A stretch of DNA of 64,000 bases from Pseudomonadota bacterium (GTDB taxonomy: Bacteria; Myxococcota_A; UBA9042; GCA-2863065): NCBI GenBank assembly GCA_005776725.1, contig SXOO01000030.1, forward strand, positions 17,594-81,593, written 5' to 3'. Under the pieces are notes generated by a model. That model was not told the DNA's origin. It saw only the letters and a program-made list of their open reading frames with translations, and searched no databases. This document shows, piece by piece, positions 1 to 9,742 of the stretch. Within the stretch, counting starts at the first letter, position 1. Each line of letters starts with the position of its first letter. Position numbers and translations under genes: made by a program.

Positions 1-1984
1 GCAGGGTCGTGGTCTGCCAGGGGTGGGGCCTCTCGCCGAGCTCCACCGGGGCTCCCGGGAGCACGTCGCGTAGCTCGAGGTAGAAGTAATCGCGATAGTC
101 GGTGCCGAGGTAACGCACCGGCGCCTTCATGTGCTTGTTGGTGGGGTGGAGCGTGGACCCCCGTAGGCGAACGCCTTCGACCGTGGCCATCTCCTCGCCT
201 GCTCCGGGAGCGTCGTCGTCGAGCCGCTTGTAGAACTCGAAGCCGGAGTGCCCGCGGTTCATGTCGAGGTGGATGCCGTAGACGCACCCGGCCGCCTTGA
301 GGCTCTTGGTGAGGGTGTGCTCGTCAGTGAACTCGGCGTAGAAGTACATGGCATGGCCGAGGCCCGTGTAGCAGAGGGCGGTGCGTATTGTCTTGCCCGA
401 CACCGCGCCCGCGACGTTCTTGTGCCAGCCCCACGTGTTTCTTCCGTACGGGTTGAACGCGCCATCCTCGAGGAGGGGGGGCAGGTTCTGGCGGAAGTGG
501 GTGAGGCCCTCCGGCACCGGCGCTCCGGGCTTCCAGGTGGCGAACACGGTGCGCCCGTCCTCCCAGGACCCCGCGGTAGCGCCATACTCGCGCGGTGGCA
601 ATAGGACCTTGCGGTCCACCATCATGCCGTACCAGATGTGGGCCGTCTGGAACCCGCCGTTGAAGCCGCCGACCACTCGCGCCAGCGTCGCGGCGTCGCG
701 CGGGATCTTCCCGTCGCCGCGGTTCCCCGTGGTCGGGACCGGGTTCGTGGTGCCTGCCCGCATCTTGAGCGAGACGAGCTCGGGGTCCCAGGCGGAGATA
801 ACTACCCGCTTTTGTGGGAACTCGGCGTCTGGGCGCACGAACGACGTGTAGAAAGGGGAGGGCGCCCCCGGGACATGGGTGACCCGGTCCTCGCCCACGG
901 GCTCCCAGATCCCCTCACCCTTCAACCGATCGCCTAGCAGCGGCTCGATCGGGGGTGGTGGCCACGGTCGCTTGTTCTCCCGCACCTCGAGGCGGGCCTT
1001 CTCGGCGGCCTTCTGGACGACGGTCTCCACCTCCTTGACCTCGGCGGCGGGCTCCGGGGAGGCGACCACCTCCTCGACCTTCGCCTTCACCTCCTCGGCC
1101 TTGAAGTAGACCTCCTTCATCAGCTCGATCCCGCTGCCGGACCACTCCGGGAGAAGCCCCTGGTCGGCCAAGCCGCGGCCGCGGTCCGCCAGCCAGTTGA
1201 GGAAGTCGTACTGCATGTCTTCCGCAGGGGGCTCGTAGGTCAACGCCTCGGCGAGCAACCCGGTGGCCGCGCCGTCGGCTGGACGCAGCTCGCCCCACCC
1301 CTCGGTGCCAGACAACGCGGTGACCACGCCGTCTGCTGCGACATTCAACGCGGTGAGCGCGCGTGTGCCCTGCGGCAGCGCGCCTGTCACTGCGAAGCGG
1401 TGGAGAGTGAGCCCCTTCGTGGTGCCAGACTGCTCGAGATGCGTCACCGTATCGCCCAGTCGGCGGAGGAGCGACTGCGAAGACCCAGGGGCACCCCGGA
1501 GGTCTCGGAGCTCGAACGCGAGGGTCTGGCCGCCCCAGGCGACCGAGGTCGCCACCCAGGGTCCGTGCGCGGCGAGGTGCCCGTCGTCGGCGTCTTTGGA
1601 GCCCGTGAGGTTGACGATCCAGCCGTCGTCGAAGACCACGCCGTACGGCGTGACCCTCGCATCGAGCCGGAAGAGGTCCCGCGCCTTGCCGCTCCCGGGC
1701 GGCACGGCCAACGCCGCGAAGCTGAAGCGGCGTGTGGAGGACCATAGCCCCAGATCCCCCGTGGGCGCGTCCAACCAGACCACGTCTCGCGCGGGCTCGA
1801 GCACCTCGGCCCCACGCCGCTCGCTCAGGATCCGCGCCACGTTTCGGCGGACCGCTCCGTCCAGCGTCTCCCCTTCAGCCGCAGCCGTGACCCCATCGAC
1901 CCTCGTCCGCGCCATGAGCTCTGAGCCGAGCACGAGGCCGGCGACGAGCGCGATGGTTCGGAGTCGGGTGTCGAGTGGCCGCAT
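1..1984 (-). CDS. Phosphodiester glycosidase-like exported protein, C-terminus cut by window edge
   Basis: An uninterrupted minus-strand frame runs from an ATG at 1984 to the left edge (about 661 codons seen), so the stop is outside the window. The N-terminus has a short basic start and one hydrophobic stretch (residues about 9-24), suggesting export or a membrane anchor. A Lys/Glu-rich, probably helical linker lies near residues 305-350. After it comes a domain opening with FVRPDAEFP and containing VVGGFNGGFQ, like the central strand of the phosphodiester glycosidase (NAGPA/DUF2233) fold, then ALCYTGLGH and VYGIHLDMNRG. In that family the domain removes a sugar from a phosphodiester, or hydrolyses exopolysaccharide. 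The substrate here cannot be inferred. The family call rests on the GFNGGF region and overall pattern, so it is moderate; that the frame is coding is much surer. Confidence 0.6.
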   Translation of the reverse strand, partial: MRPLDTRLRTIALVAGLVLGSELMARTRVDGVTAAAEGETLDGAVRRNVARILSERRGAEVLEPARDVVWLDAPTGDLGLWSSTRRFSFAALAVPPGSGKARDLFRLDARVTPYGVVFDDGWIVNLTGSKDADDGHLAAHGPWVATSVAWGGQTLAFELRDLRGAPGSSQSLLRRLGDTVTHLEQSGTTKGLTLHRFAVTGALPQGTRALTALNVAADGVVTALSGTEGWGELRPADGAATGLLAEALTYEPPAEDMQYDFLNWLADRGRGLADQGLLPEWSGSGIELMKEVYFKAEEVKAKVEEVVASPEPAAEVKEVETVVQKAAEKARLEVRENKRPWPPPPIEPLLGDRLKGEGIWEPVGEDRVTHVPGAPSPFYTSFVRPDAEFPQKRVVISAWDPELVSLKMRAGTTNPVPTTGNRGDGKIPRDAATLARVVGGFNGGFQTAHIWYGMMVDRKVLLPPREYGATAGSWEDGRTVFATWKPGAPVPEGLTHFRQNLPPLLEDGAFNPYGRNTWGWHKNVAGAVSGKTIRTALCYTGLGHAMYFYAEFTDEHTLTKSLKAAGCVYGIHLDMNRGHSGFEFYKRLDDDAPGAGEEMATVEGVRLRGSTLHPTNKHMKAPVRYLGTDYRDYFYLELRDVLPGAPVELGERPHPWQTTTL

Positions 1985-2296
1985 TCCTTGAACGAATTCC
2001 TGATGGTCAGCGTGGGTCGCGAGGCCGATTGGGACCTCGGGGCCTGCGGTTTGCGTGCTGGTATACCGAGCGTTGGATCGCGGTCAAGGAATCGCGGGAG
2101 AGGCCGGCCAAAGGGCCCTCTTTGCTCGATAAAACGCGCTGCTCGTGCGGCCTCCGCGCCAACGGCTCTGCCCGACCACTCCCCGACCAATCCCCGACGG
2201 CTTCGGGGGCACGGGCGAGACCTCCGTGCAACGCGGAGGTTGCGCGCCGGCGACTCCCTTTGTTAGAGTCCGGCCGCCTGGAGGCGCCCGTTACCG
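1985..2296. other. Intergenic region between divergent genes, with a perfect hairpin
   Basis: About 310 bases separate the ATG at 1984 (minus) from the lipoprotein ATG at 2297 (plus), so both promoters should lie here. No convincing promoter pair was found. The clear structure is a 7-bp perfect inverted repeat (ACCTCCG, 7-base loop, CGGAGGT) at 2220-2240, 57 bases upstream of the plus-strand gene. It has no T-run, so it is more likely an operator or leader hairpin than a terminator. Confidence 0.5.
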
Positions 2297-2722
2297 ATGC
2301 TTCGCCTGTCTACCTACGTCACGCTCGCTGCCTTCGCCCTCATGGCCATCGGCTGCTACAACACGTACGTCGTCCCCGCTGAGGAGTTCGCGAAACTCCA
2401 GGTGAAGCCGGAGTCGGCCGAGGTCACCTCGATCAAGTCGTCCGATGGAACTGACGTCGTGGTCGAATCCTCCACGCGGACCTTCGTCCGCTCCGCCGGA
2501 GGGCGCCGCTACCCCGTGACGCCGTTCAACTTCAAGATGACGTCGTCGCAGCTGGTCGCATCGGATCGCGACACGCTGCTCATGCTCGATGGCGTCGACG
2601 CCTACGAGGTACAGCACCTGTCCACGTGGAAGACCGTCACGCTCGCGAGCGTCGGCGCCGCGGCTGCGGCCGGAGTGATCTTCGCCATCATCTTCACGGC
2701 GGGCCAGAAGACCTACAACTGA
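2297..2722 (+). CDS. Small lipoprotein with C-terminal membrane segment
   Basis: A 141-aa protein with a lipoprotein signal peptide ending in the lipobox LMAIGC (Cys20). The mature part is soluble for about 90 residues (VTPFNFKMTSSQLVAS is its most distinctive stretch), followed by a hydrophobic Ala/Val/Ile segment near residues 117-135 and the tail QKTYN. Combining a lipid anchor with a C-terminal membrane segment is uncommon for so small a protein. No family was recognised. It lies 82 bases upstream of the glycosyltransferase gene on the same strand and could be co-transcribed with it. Confidence 0.7.
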   Translation: MLRLSTYVTLAAFALMAIGCYNTYVVPAEEFAKLQVKPESAEVTSIKSSDGTDVVVESSTRTFVRSAGGRRYPVTPFNFKMTSSQLVASDRDTLLMLDGVDAYEVQHLSTWKTVTLASVGAAAAAGVIFAIIFTAGQKTYN

Positions 2723-2804
2723 GGGCGGTGGGGTCGGTCCCGCTCGCCCCCCGGGTGAACGCCGCGGTGAGCCTCTCGGTCCCGACGTATCGCGTGAGCC
2801 GCGG

Positions 2805-5420
2805 GTGAGTTCCGCTCGGGGCGCGTCGAGGCGCGGTCGGGGCGCGCGGCGTTGGCGCTGGATCGCGGCGGCGTTCGTGCTGCTCGTGGGCGGCGCGGTG
2901 GTCGCTTGGCAGAGCCTCCCGGACTTCGTGGAGTCTCGCGTGCGCCGCGCGGCTGCGAAGGTCGGCGCGTCACTCGGCGTACAAGTCCGACTCGGAGGAG
3001 TGGAGCTTCGCGGCCTCACGGAGGTGGTGCTCACCGAGGTGACCGTGCGCGAAGCCGGAGCCGATGGGCAGCCCGGCGCCCTCCTCGCCGAATTCCCCAA
3101 AATCCAGGTCTTCGCGGACCGCCCGTCGATGCGCCCGCGGCTCACCGTCATCGCCGTGACCGGCGGCCGCGTTCGCGTCGAGCGTGATGGCGACGGCAAG
3201 GGTCCGCTGTGGCGCTTGGCAGACCGGCTACAGGAGGTCGGGGGGGGCAAGGGGCCGCTCGACGCCACCGACGACGGCATCTGGACGTTCATCGAGCGCA
3301 ACGTCCCCGAGCTTCGCTGGACCGGCGGAGTGGTCGAGCAGGTCGGCTTGGCGCCGGCACGGGCTCTCGAGGAGGTGCCGGACCTCGCGCAGGCCCGCCT
3401 CGAGGATGTGGAGGTCGAGGTCCGCAACACCTCGCGGTTGCTCGATCGTGTGGAGCTCACGGCCACCCTGGCCGGGCGGCTGTCGGTGTTCGGAGGGCGC
3501 CTCGTCGCGCGCTTCGAGGAGATCCGCGGCCAGCCGGCGATCACGGCCGCCATCGAGGGGCCACTCGCGTGCACGATCCGAGGACACCGGGTCACGGCAG
3601 CTCGTGCCTCCTGGCACCGTGCTCCCCAGCTGTCCGTAGAGCTGAGCCAACTGGCCATCGACGATACGCTCACCGCCCGAACCGCCACGCTCACAGCTGA
3701 GGGAGCGGCGCTCGACTCGGTCACTGCGACAGGGGTCACCGTGGACCTCGCGCGGCTCTCGAGCGGCGCAGCAGCACACGGCGCGCCGGGTGGCCCGGCG
3801 CCGATGGGCCCGCCCCGCACTCTCGAGCGCCCGCAGCTCGACCTGGTTCGCGGCGCCGCGGTCCGTACGGTTCTCGGAACCACCTTCTCGAAGCTGACCA
3901 CCCGCGCCGAGCTGGCGCGTTTTCGTGTGGCTGAAGCCCTCGGGCGGATGCCGATTCGCCACCTCCGGGTCGAGGGGCTCAGGCTCGTGGGCCTCGAGGA
4001 TCTGTCCCAGATCGTCGACGCGCGGATCGCGCCCCTCCTAGGCCGCGACGGCCAGCTCGCGCGGTGGGACCTCGTCGAGGTCACCCGCTTCCCGGGCCAC
4101 GTTCAGCTCAGCCTGGGCACTCCGCCGGGGCCCGAGGGCGGGCCGGTGGCGCCAGGCGTGCATCTGGCGGCAGCGTGGCATCGGAGCTCGGGCGACGTGA
4201 CCGTTCGCCTGGCCGCTCACGACCTGGTGATCGCACAGGTGCCGGGTGGCCCGGCCGACCCCGCCTTCGGAGCGCTGGAGATACACGACACGGATGTGTC
4301 TCTCACGCTCGAGCCCACGGGGCTCCAGACGGCGACCGGGCGCGCTCGGCTACGCGGTGTCCGCCTCACGGCCGATGCGCTGGCTCGGGTCCCGGTTGTC
4401 CTGCGCGAGCTCCGCGCGCAGGGCACGCTGCTCCTCGACAGCCCCACCGCGCGGCTGGAGCTGCGAGACGCCACGATCGGGCTCGGAGACGTGCTCGCGC
4501 GAGTCGAGCTCGACGCGTTCGACCTGCGGGAGGCCCCAGTGCTCTCCGTGAGGGTGGAGCTCCCGGAGACGCCCGCCGCGGCGCTGGTGGACGCCGTTCC
4601 GGAGGCGTTGCTGGGGCCACTCGCCGGCCTTCAGGCGAGCGGACATGTGGGGTGGAGCCTCGTCGGGAGCGTAGACCTCCGCGATCCCACCACACTCGAC
4701 TACGCCGCCCGAGCCACCCCGAGAGATCTCCAGATCACCAGCCTCGGCGCGGTCGATCCGCAGAAGCTGTCGCGGCGCTTCGAGATCAGCACGCGAGAGG
4801 CGGACGGCACGGTGTCGCAGCTGGAGGTTGGCCCCGGCACAGGCCGTTGGGTGCCCTTGAGCCTCGTGAGCCCTTGGATGGCGAAGGTCCTCACGACCAC
4901 CGAGGACGGCAGCTTCTACAACCACCGCGGCATCTCGTACTTCGCGATCCACGACGCGATCGTCCAGAACCTCGAGGCCGGCCGCTTTCAGCGCGGCGCC
5001 AGCACCCTCACGCAGCAGCTCGTGAAGAACGTCTTCCTCACACAGGAGAAGACGGTCGCGCGGAAGCTGCAGGAGGTGTTCCTGGCCTGGCAGCTGGAGA
5101 AGCGCCTGTCGAAGGACCGCCTCCTCGAGCTCTACTTGAACGTGGTTGAGCTCGGACCGGGCATCTACGGGCTCAAGCGGGCCGCGAGCCACTACTTCGA
5201 CAAAGCACCGAAGGATCTCGACGCGGTCGAGTGTGCCTTCATCGCGAGCCTCCTACCCAGCCCGAGAAAGTACTACCGCGAGTTTCGGCGTGGCGCGGTG
5301 TCGGAGGGCTGGCGGGCGCGGCTGCAGAAGACGCTGTCGGTCATGGTGGAGCGCGGGAAGATGACTGCAGCCGAGTACGACGCGCTGGCCCCGTACGCCC
5401 CGGTGTTCCGTTCGCGCTGA
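2805..5420 (+). CDS. Peptidoglycan glycosyltransferase (GT51) with long AsmA/TamB-like N-terminal region
   Basis: An 871-aa protein starting at GTG 2805. Residues about 18-35 form one membrane anchor. Residues about 45-670 are a periplasmic region of repeated short beta-strand patterns, beginning VRLGGVELRGLTEVVL, which resembles AsmA/TamB-type lipid-transport proteins. The last 190 residues carry the diagnostic GT51 motifs in order: TEDGSFYNHRG with catalytic Glu700, GASTLTQQLVKN, RKLQEVFLAWQLEKRLSK, and LYLNVVELGPGIYG. GT51 enzymes polymerise lipid II into glycan strands at the outer face of the inner membrane. There is no transpeptidase domain, so this is a monofunctional transglycosylase. 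MtgA-type enzymes are only about 240 aa, so the 600-residue extension is the odd feature. The GT51 call is firm; the AsmA-like label comes from pattern only. Confidence 0.9.
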   Translation: MSSARGASRRGRGARRWRWIAAAFVLLVGGAVVAWQSLPDFVESRVRRAAAKVGASLGVQVRLGGVELRGLTEVVLTEVTVREAGADGQPGALLAEFPKIQVFADRPSMRPRLTVIAVTGGRVRVERDGDGKGPLWRLADRLQEVGGGKGPLDATDDGIWTFIERNVPELRWTGGVVEQVGLAPARALEEVPDLAQARLEDVEVEVRNTSRLLDRVELTATLAGRLSVFGGRLVARFEEIRGQPAITAAIEGPLACTIRGHRVTAARASWHRAPQLSVELSQLAIDDTLTARTATLTAEGAALDSVTATGVTVDLARLSSGAAAHGAPGGPAPMGPPRTLERPQLDLVRGAAVRTVLGTTFSKLTTRAELARFRVAEALGRMPIRHLRVEGLRLVGLEDLSQIVDARIAPLLGRDGQLARWDLVEVTRFPGHVQLSLGTPPGPEGGPVAPGVHLAAAWHRSSGDVTVRLAAHDLVIAQVPGGPADPAFGALEIHDTDVSLTLEPTGLQTATGRARLRGVRLTADALARVPVVLRELRAQGTLLLDSPTARLELRDATIGLGDVLARVELDAFDLREAPVLSVRVELPETPAAALVDAVPEALLGPLAGLQASGHVGWSLVGSVDLRDPTTLDYAARATPRDLQITSLGAVDPQKLSRRFEISTREADGTVSQLEVGPGTGRWVPLSLVSPWMAKVLTTTEDGSFYNHRGISYFAIHDAIVQNLEAGRFQRGASTLTQQLVKNVFLTQEKTVARKLQEVFLAWQLEKRLSKDRLLELYLNVVELGPGIYGLKRAASHYFDKAPKDLDAVECAFIASLLPSPRKYYREFRRGAVSEGWRARLQKTLSVMVERGKMTAAEYDALAPYAPVFRSR

Positions 5421-5543
5421 CGGGGCCACGGTGCCGTTGTACACCCCAGCGACGACCGTCCCATCTTGCCGTGGGCGCCGCGACCGGCTAGATCGGGCTG
5501 CTTTTCCAGGCACCGGCCCCTGCGAATCTCCTCGGAGCAGACC

Positions 5544-7508
5544 ATGACTCAGAATGAGGGCGCTGCGCCCGATCTCGAACGGTTCCTGGCGCTTGGCCGC
5601 GTGGAGACCTTCGACGTTTCGCCGGACGGACATTGGGCCGCCGTCTCCGTGGCGCGCTTGGACGAGGCCGGCGGGCGCTTCGTGCGCGATCTCTGGCGCG
5701 TGGAGCTCGGCACCGGCGCGAGCCACCGGCTCACCACCGGCGACTCGGACGACTCTGCCCCGTGTTTTCGCGGCGACGGGAGCCTCGGCTTCTTGTCGAG
5801 CCGGCGTGGGAGCGCGGCCGACGAGCGTCGTCAGGTCTGGCTGCTGCCCGCTCGAGGTGGCGAGCCGCGTCCCCTCACGGACGAGCCGTGCGGGGTCACG
5901 GCGTTTCGCTTCGCGCGGGAGGCGTCGGTGCTCGTGGCCCTCGTGCCGGTGCTCACCGGCGTACCCCGGGAGCGACAGCGGGCGGTGGCCGAAGACCGCA
6001 AGAAGCGAGGACCCACGCGCCTTCGCTACACTCGGATGCCCGTGCGGCATTGGGACCAATGGCTCTCCGAAGACGCCGAGCGCTTCGTCGCGTTTGACGG
6101 GGACGGCGGCGAGCGCCGGGAGCTCTGCCCCGAGGCGGTGCACGAGCTGCGGGAGGCCGCATGGTGCGTCGCCGCAGACGGGTCGTTCCTGATTACGACG
6201 TGGCGGCGCCCAGGCACCGACCGCCTCGAGGACACCGAGCTCGTGGGGCTGGAGGTGGGGCACACGGCGGCGCCTTGGCCAGTGGCGAGCGCTCCCGGTG
6301 CGGAACACGGCAGCCCCGTCCTGTCCGGTGATGGCGCCACCGTCGCGTATACGCGGCACCAGCGTCAGCCGACCGCCCTGGGCCCCCGCGAGCTGGTGAT
6401 CCAGCGGCTCGACGGCTCCGGCGCGCGGCGCCTCAAGGGCGTGGATCGCTGGCTCACGCCGGAGGTCTTCTCCAGGGACGGGAAGAGCCTGTTTGCCACG
6501 GCCGACCACCAAGGGCGCGCCCCCGTTTACCGTATTGACCTGGTCGCGGGCGGTGTCGGGCCCCTCGCGGTGGAGGCGGGCGGCGCGCACACGTCGGTCC
6601 GTGTTGGCGCCGCCGAGCAGCTCTTCGCGCTCCGCTCCACGATCTTGAGCCCCCCGGAGCTCGCCGTGCTCGAGGGCCCGGCGTGGAGGCGGCTCTCGTC
6701 GCTCTCGGGCGCGGATCTCGCCGCTCTCGACGAGGCGGTGGTGGTGGAAGAGCTCCCCGTTGAGCGCGCCGGTCGCAAGGTCCAGACCTTCGTGGTCCGT
6801 CCCCGCGTGCTGCCCGGGCGGGTCCCCGCGCTCTTGTGGGTACATGGCGGGCCACACACCCAGTGGACCGACGCGTGGCACTGGCGCTGGAACGCCGCGT
6901 TGTGTGCCGTGCGCGGCTATGTGGTGGTGCTCCCGAACCCGGCGGGCTCCACGGGGTTCGGTCAAGAGCTCGTGGAGCAGGCGTTCGGGAACCGCTGGGG
7001 GGACGACGCCTTCAAGGACGTGATCGCCGTGGCCGACGCGCTCACGCAGCTCCCGCACGTGGACCCGAGCCGCATCGCCGCCATGGGGGGCTCTTTCGGC
7101 GGGTACATGGCGAACTGGCTGGCCGTGAACAGCCTCCGGTTCGCGTGCATCGTGACCCACGCGAGCGTCTTCGACCTGCCGGGTTTTCACGGGACGACCG
7201 ACCACCCGGCGTGGTTCGCCCATGCCTTTGGGGGGCTCGATCCGGATCGCGATCGGGAGCTGTGGGAGCTCCACTCGCCGCGCCGCCTGGCGGACCGCTG
7301 GCGGACTCCGACCCTCATCCTGCACGGTGAGCGCGACTATCGAGTCCCGATCTCGGAGGCGCTGGCGCTGTTCGAGGCGTTGGACTCTCGAGGCGTGGAC
7401 GCGGAGCTGGTGGTCTTTCCTGACGAGGGGCACTGGATTCAGCGGCCTCGGAACGTCGTGGCCTGGTACGAGACCGTGCTCGAGTTCCTCGGCCGCCGCC
7501 TCGCCTGA
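5544..7508 (+). CDS. S9 family (prolyl oligopeptidase-like) peptidase
   Basis: A 654-aa cytoplasmic-looking protein. The ATG at 5544 follows CGGAG at a good distance and is preferred over in-frame upstream starts. The N-terminal 370 residues have beta-propeller character, with repeated W/R-x-V..G patterns such as DVSPDGHWAAVSV and VFSRDGKSLF. The C-terminal alpha/beta hydrolase domain holds the catalytic set: nucleophile motif GGSFGGYMAN with Ser517, HGERDYRVP with Asp598, and DEGHW with His630. S9 enzymes cleave short peptides or acylated peptides, often after proline. The acylaminoacyl-peptidase / dipeptidyl-peptidase C subgroups fit the layout best. It ends 12 bases from the convergent DUF4139 gene. 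Confidence 0.93.
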   Translation: MTQNEGAAPDLERFLALGRVETFDVSPDGHWAAVSVARLDEAGGRFVRDLWRVELGTGASHRLTTGDSDDSAPCFRGDGSLGFLSSRRGSAADERRQVWLLPARGGEPRPLTDEPCGVTAFRFAREASVLVALVPVLTGVPRERQRAVAEDRKKRGPTRLRYTRMPVRHWDQWLSEDAERFVAFDGDGGERRELCPEAVHELREAAWCVAADGSFLITTWRRPGTDRLEDTELVGLEVGHTAAPWPVASAPGAEHGSPVLSGDGATVAYTRHQRQPTALGPRELVIQRLDGSGARRLKGVDRWLTPEVFSRDGKSLFATADHQGRAPVYRIDLVAGGVGPLAVEAGGAHTSVRVGAAEQLFALRSTILSPPELAVLEGPAWRRLSSLSGADLAALDEAVVVEELPVERAGRKVQTFVVRPRVLPGRVPALLWVHGGPHTQWTDAWHWRWNAALCAVRGYVVVLPNPAGSTGFGQELVEQAFGNRWGDDAFKDVIAVADALTQLPHVDPSRIAAMGGSFGGYMANWLAVNSLRFACIVTHASVFDLPGFHGTTDHPAWFAHAFGGLDPDRDRELWELHSPRRLADRWRTPTLILHGERDYRVPISEALALFEALDSRGVDAELVVFPDEGHWIQRPRNVVAWYETVLEFLGRRLA

Positions 7509-7520
7509 GGCCCGGCGCCG

Positions 7521-9614
7521 TTAGCGGGCCGCGGCCACTCCGCGCTCCAGCGTCAGCTCGCTGACGCCGTCCTGGAACTGGATCCGCTGGAGCATCAGCT
7601 GCTGCTGGAGCTCCACGACCTGGATCGTGGACTTCTGCAGGCGGTTCGACACCTCGATCATCTTGTCCTGGAGGTGGCGCATGAGCTTCCCGTCCGTCTT
7701 CAGGCGCTTCAGGTTCGTGAGCTGGCCCTCGAGCTCGTCGATCCGGACCCGGAAGTCGTCCATCTGCTCGCGTGCCGTAGTGATGGCCGACTCGGTGTTG
7801 GCGATCCCCTTGTGGATGTCGAGCAGCGACTTCATCTGGTCCTTGAAGCGGGCATCCGCGGCGCCGGCCTCGAGGTAGACGCGGACCAGCTCGATGCTGG
7901 TGGGGGAGCGGAGGTCGATTGTGCGCGTGATGGGGGTGGCCTCCTCCACCGTCAAGGTCTGCGACTCACCGCCCTTCAGGGAGACGGCGAAGACGTGGGA
8001 GTCTCCGAGGCGCTCGACGGACTTCGGCCCGGCGGCGAGCACCCAGCCCTTTGGCACCGCGTGCTTCACGTACACCACGCCGTCCACGACGGACCGATTC
8101 GTCACCGTGTAGACCGCCTTGCGTGTGTGCTGCATCTCGGCCGTCAGCACGCCACGCTGCAGCGTGATCAGGCGGGAGATCCGGTCGCCCGTGGAGCCGG
8201 TGCGGTCGACCACCATCTGGCGGTCGAGCGCGAACGGGACGAACGCCGTGGTGCCCGGTGGGATGGGCTCGGAGAGGCCCTCACCGATGAACCGACCCTC
8301 GCCGTAGACGGTGACCGGGCCGCTCTCCAATGTGGAGCGGGTGGGGTTGGTGAAGCGCACCGCCTTGAAGGCGTACTTGGCGTTGCCGCGCGGAGACTCC
8401 GAGTCGTACAGGTAGACGATCTCGCCCTGCGCGGCGTCGTCGAGGATCGACACCATGGCGCTGGTGCCCTTTGCGACCGTCATGGTGCTGGTGGACTCGA
8501 AGTGGCTCTCCCCGATCGGCTTCCCGGCGCCTTCGGGGTTCGCTGTCTCTCCGGCGTCCGGCTTGTCGGCCACGAGGACGACGCCGGCGGCGCGTCCGTC
8601 CACGGTGCCTTCACCCGTGACGTCGAGCAGCGCGGGCGCCACGCCCTCCTCGATGAGCTGGTTGCGGAGGAGGTTGGCTCGGTCGAGCGACCGCGCCAGC
8701 GCGTCCCGCTCGCCCTTGTCGGCGTAGCCCTGGATCACCACCTTCTGATGGGACTTCTTGAGGGCGTCGGCCATCTTTCGGACGGACTCGCGGTTGCCGG
8801 CGCGGAGCCGGGCGGCCTTCGCCATCTCTGACGCCGCGGGTGCCGGCATGGCGCCCGCGCTCCCCATCCCGCCGGCCGGCCCCCGGGCCCACTGCTGAGC
8901 CTCGATCGTGGCGATGTCCGGGTGCATCTCGTCGCGCGGGATGTCTCCGTCGGAGAGCTCGGCGAGCACGGCGACCCTATCGCCCGCGGGGGTGACCACC
9001 TCGCCTCCCGGGGGGGCCAGCGCGAAGAGCTGCTGGTCGTGAAGTGTCTCTCGATGGACGAGTCGGATGGTTCGGAGGTCATAGCGGAACGAGAGCGCGG
9101 AGCTCGAGCCCACGCCCAGCCGCACCGCAGACCAGTCTTCTCCTGAGGTGTTGTCGACGATGGCCCAACCCTGGACCTTTACGCCGCCGTCGTTCTGCAC
9201 GACCAGGCGATAGCTCGGCTTCCACGAAGGCGAGTCCGTGATGTACGACAGGATCACCTCGTTCTGGGCCTCGGGCGGGAGCTGGACCACCATGTCGACG
9301 TTGCCGTCGTGGGCCGCTGCCTGCGTGGGGAACGAGACCGGATACGTCTTGCCGGAGGCCGCGTCGCGGACGGTGAGCGACTTCAAGAAGTCGTCGACTT
9401 TGTCCTGCGGGACGCGGAGCGTGATCGCCTGCCCCTTCGGCTCGGCCTTGCGCTCGAAGTAGGCGATACCGTTTCTGTAGACCACCACCTTCCCGAGCGC
9501 GCCGTCCTCGGCGCCCACGTGAGTCGTGTAGGTGGAGCAGCCGAACGCCGACGCCGCGATGATGGCTGCCGGGGTGAGGTTGCGGAGAAAGGGGCGAACG
9601 AGAGCTCGGAACAT
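7521..9614 (-). CDS. DUF4139 lipoprotein with OmpA-like insertion
   Basis: A 697-aa protein. The ATG at 9614 is preceded by GGAGGA and gives a clean lipoprotein signal with Cys26 (SAFGC). The mature protein opens GKVVVYRNGIAYFERKA, typical of the DUF4139/mucoidy-inhibitor A-like family (beta-rich, surface or periplasmic, unknown role). Residues about 270-340 match an OmpA C-terminal peptidoglycan-binding pattern (VVIQGYADKGERDALARSLDRA), an apparent insertion between two halves of the DUF4139 region. The last 100 residues are a coiled coil. The protein may be a lipid-anchored envelope protein that also touches peptidoglycan; this is inferred from the domains. Confidence 0.8.
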   Translation of the reverse strand: MFRALVRPFLRNLTPAAIIAASAFGCSTYTTHVGAEDGALGKVVVYRNGIAYFERKAEPKGQAITLRVPQDKVDDFLKSLTVRDAASGKTYPVSFPTQAAAHDGNVDMVVQLPPEAQNEVILSYITDSPSWKPSYRLVVQNDGGVKVQGWAIVDNTSGEDWSAVRLGVGSSSALSFRYDLRTIRLVHRETLHDQQLFALAPPGGEVVTPAGDRVAVLAELSDGDIPRDEMHPDIATIEAQQWARGPAGGMGSAGAMPAPAASEMAKAARLRAGNRESVRKMADALKKSHQKVVIQGYADKGERDALARSLDRANLLRNQLIEEGVAPALLDVTGEGTVDGRAAGVVLVADKPDAGETANPEGAGKPIGESHFESTSTMTVAKGTSAMVSILDDAAQGEIVYLYDSESPRGNAKYAFKAVRFTNPTRSTLESGPVTVYGEGRFIGEGLSEPIPPGTTAFVPFALDRQMVVDRTGSTGDRISRLITLQRGVLTAEMQHTRKAVYTVTNRSVVDGVVYVKHAVPKGWVLAAGPKSVERLGDSHVFAVSLKGGESQTLTVEEATPITRTIDLRSPTSIELVRVYLEAGAADARFKDQMKSLLDIHKGIANTESAITTAREQMDDFRVRIDELEGQLTNLKRLKTDGKLMRHLQDKMIEVSNRLQKSTIQVVELQQQLMLQRIQFQDGVSELTLERGVAAAR

Positions 9615-9742
9615 TGGGGGTCCTCCAAGGGGTGTCGCGGGCTTCGAACGCGCCTCACGCTCGCCGGATCTTCGAGCCATGTTAGTTTTCCGCCGGAGCG
9701 TGCCCAACGGCGGGGTAAAGGGCTCCGGAGCTGGAGTGGCGT

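Noticed and set aside
5253..7433. 726-codon open frame antisense to the S9 peptidase
   Set aside because: High-GC shadow frame; the plus strand holds the complete catalytic set and proper third-position bias.
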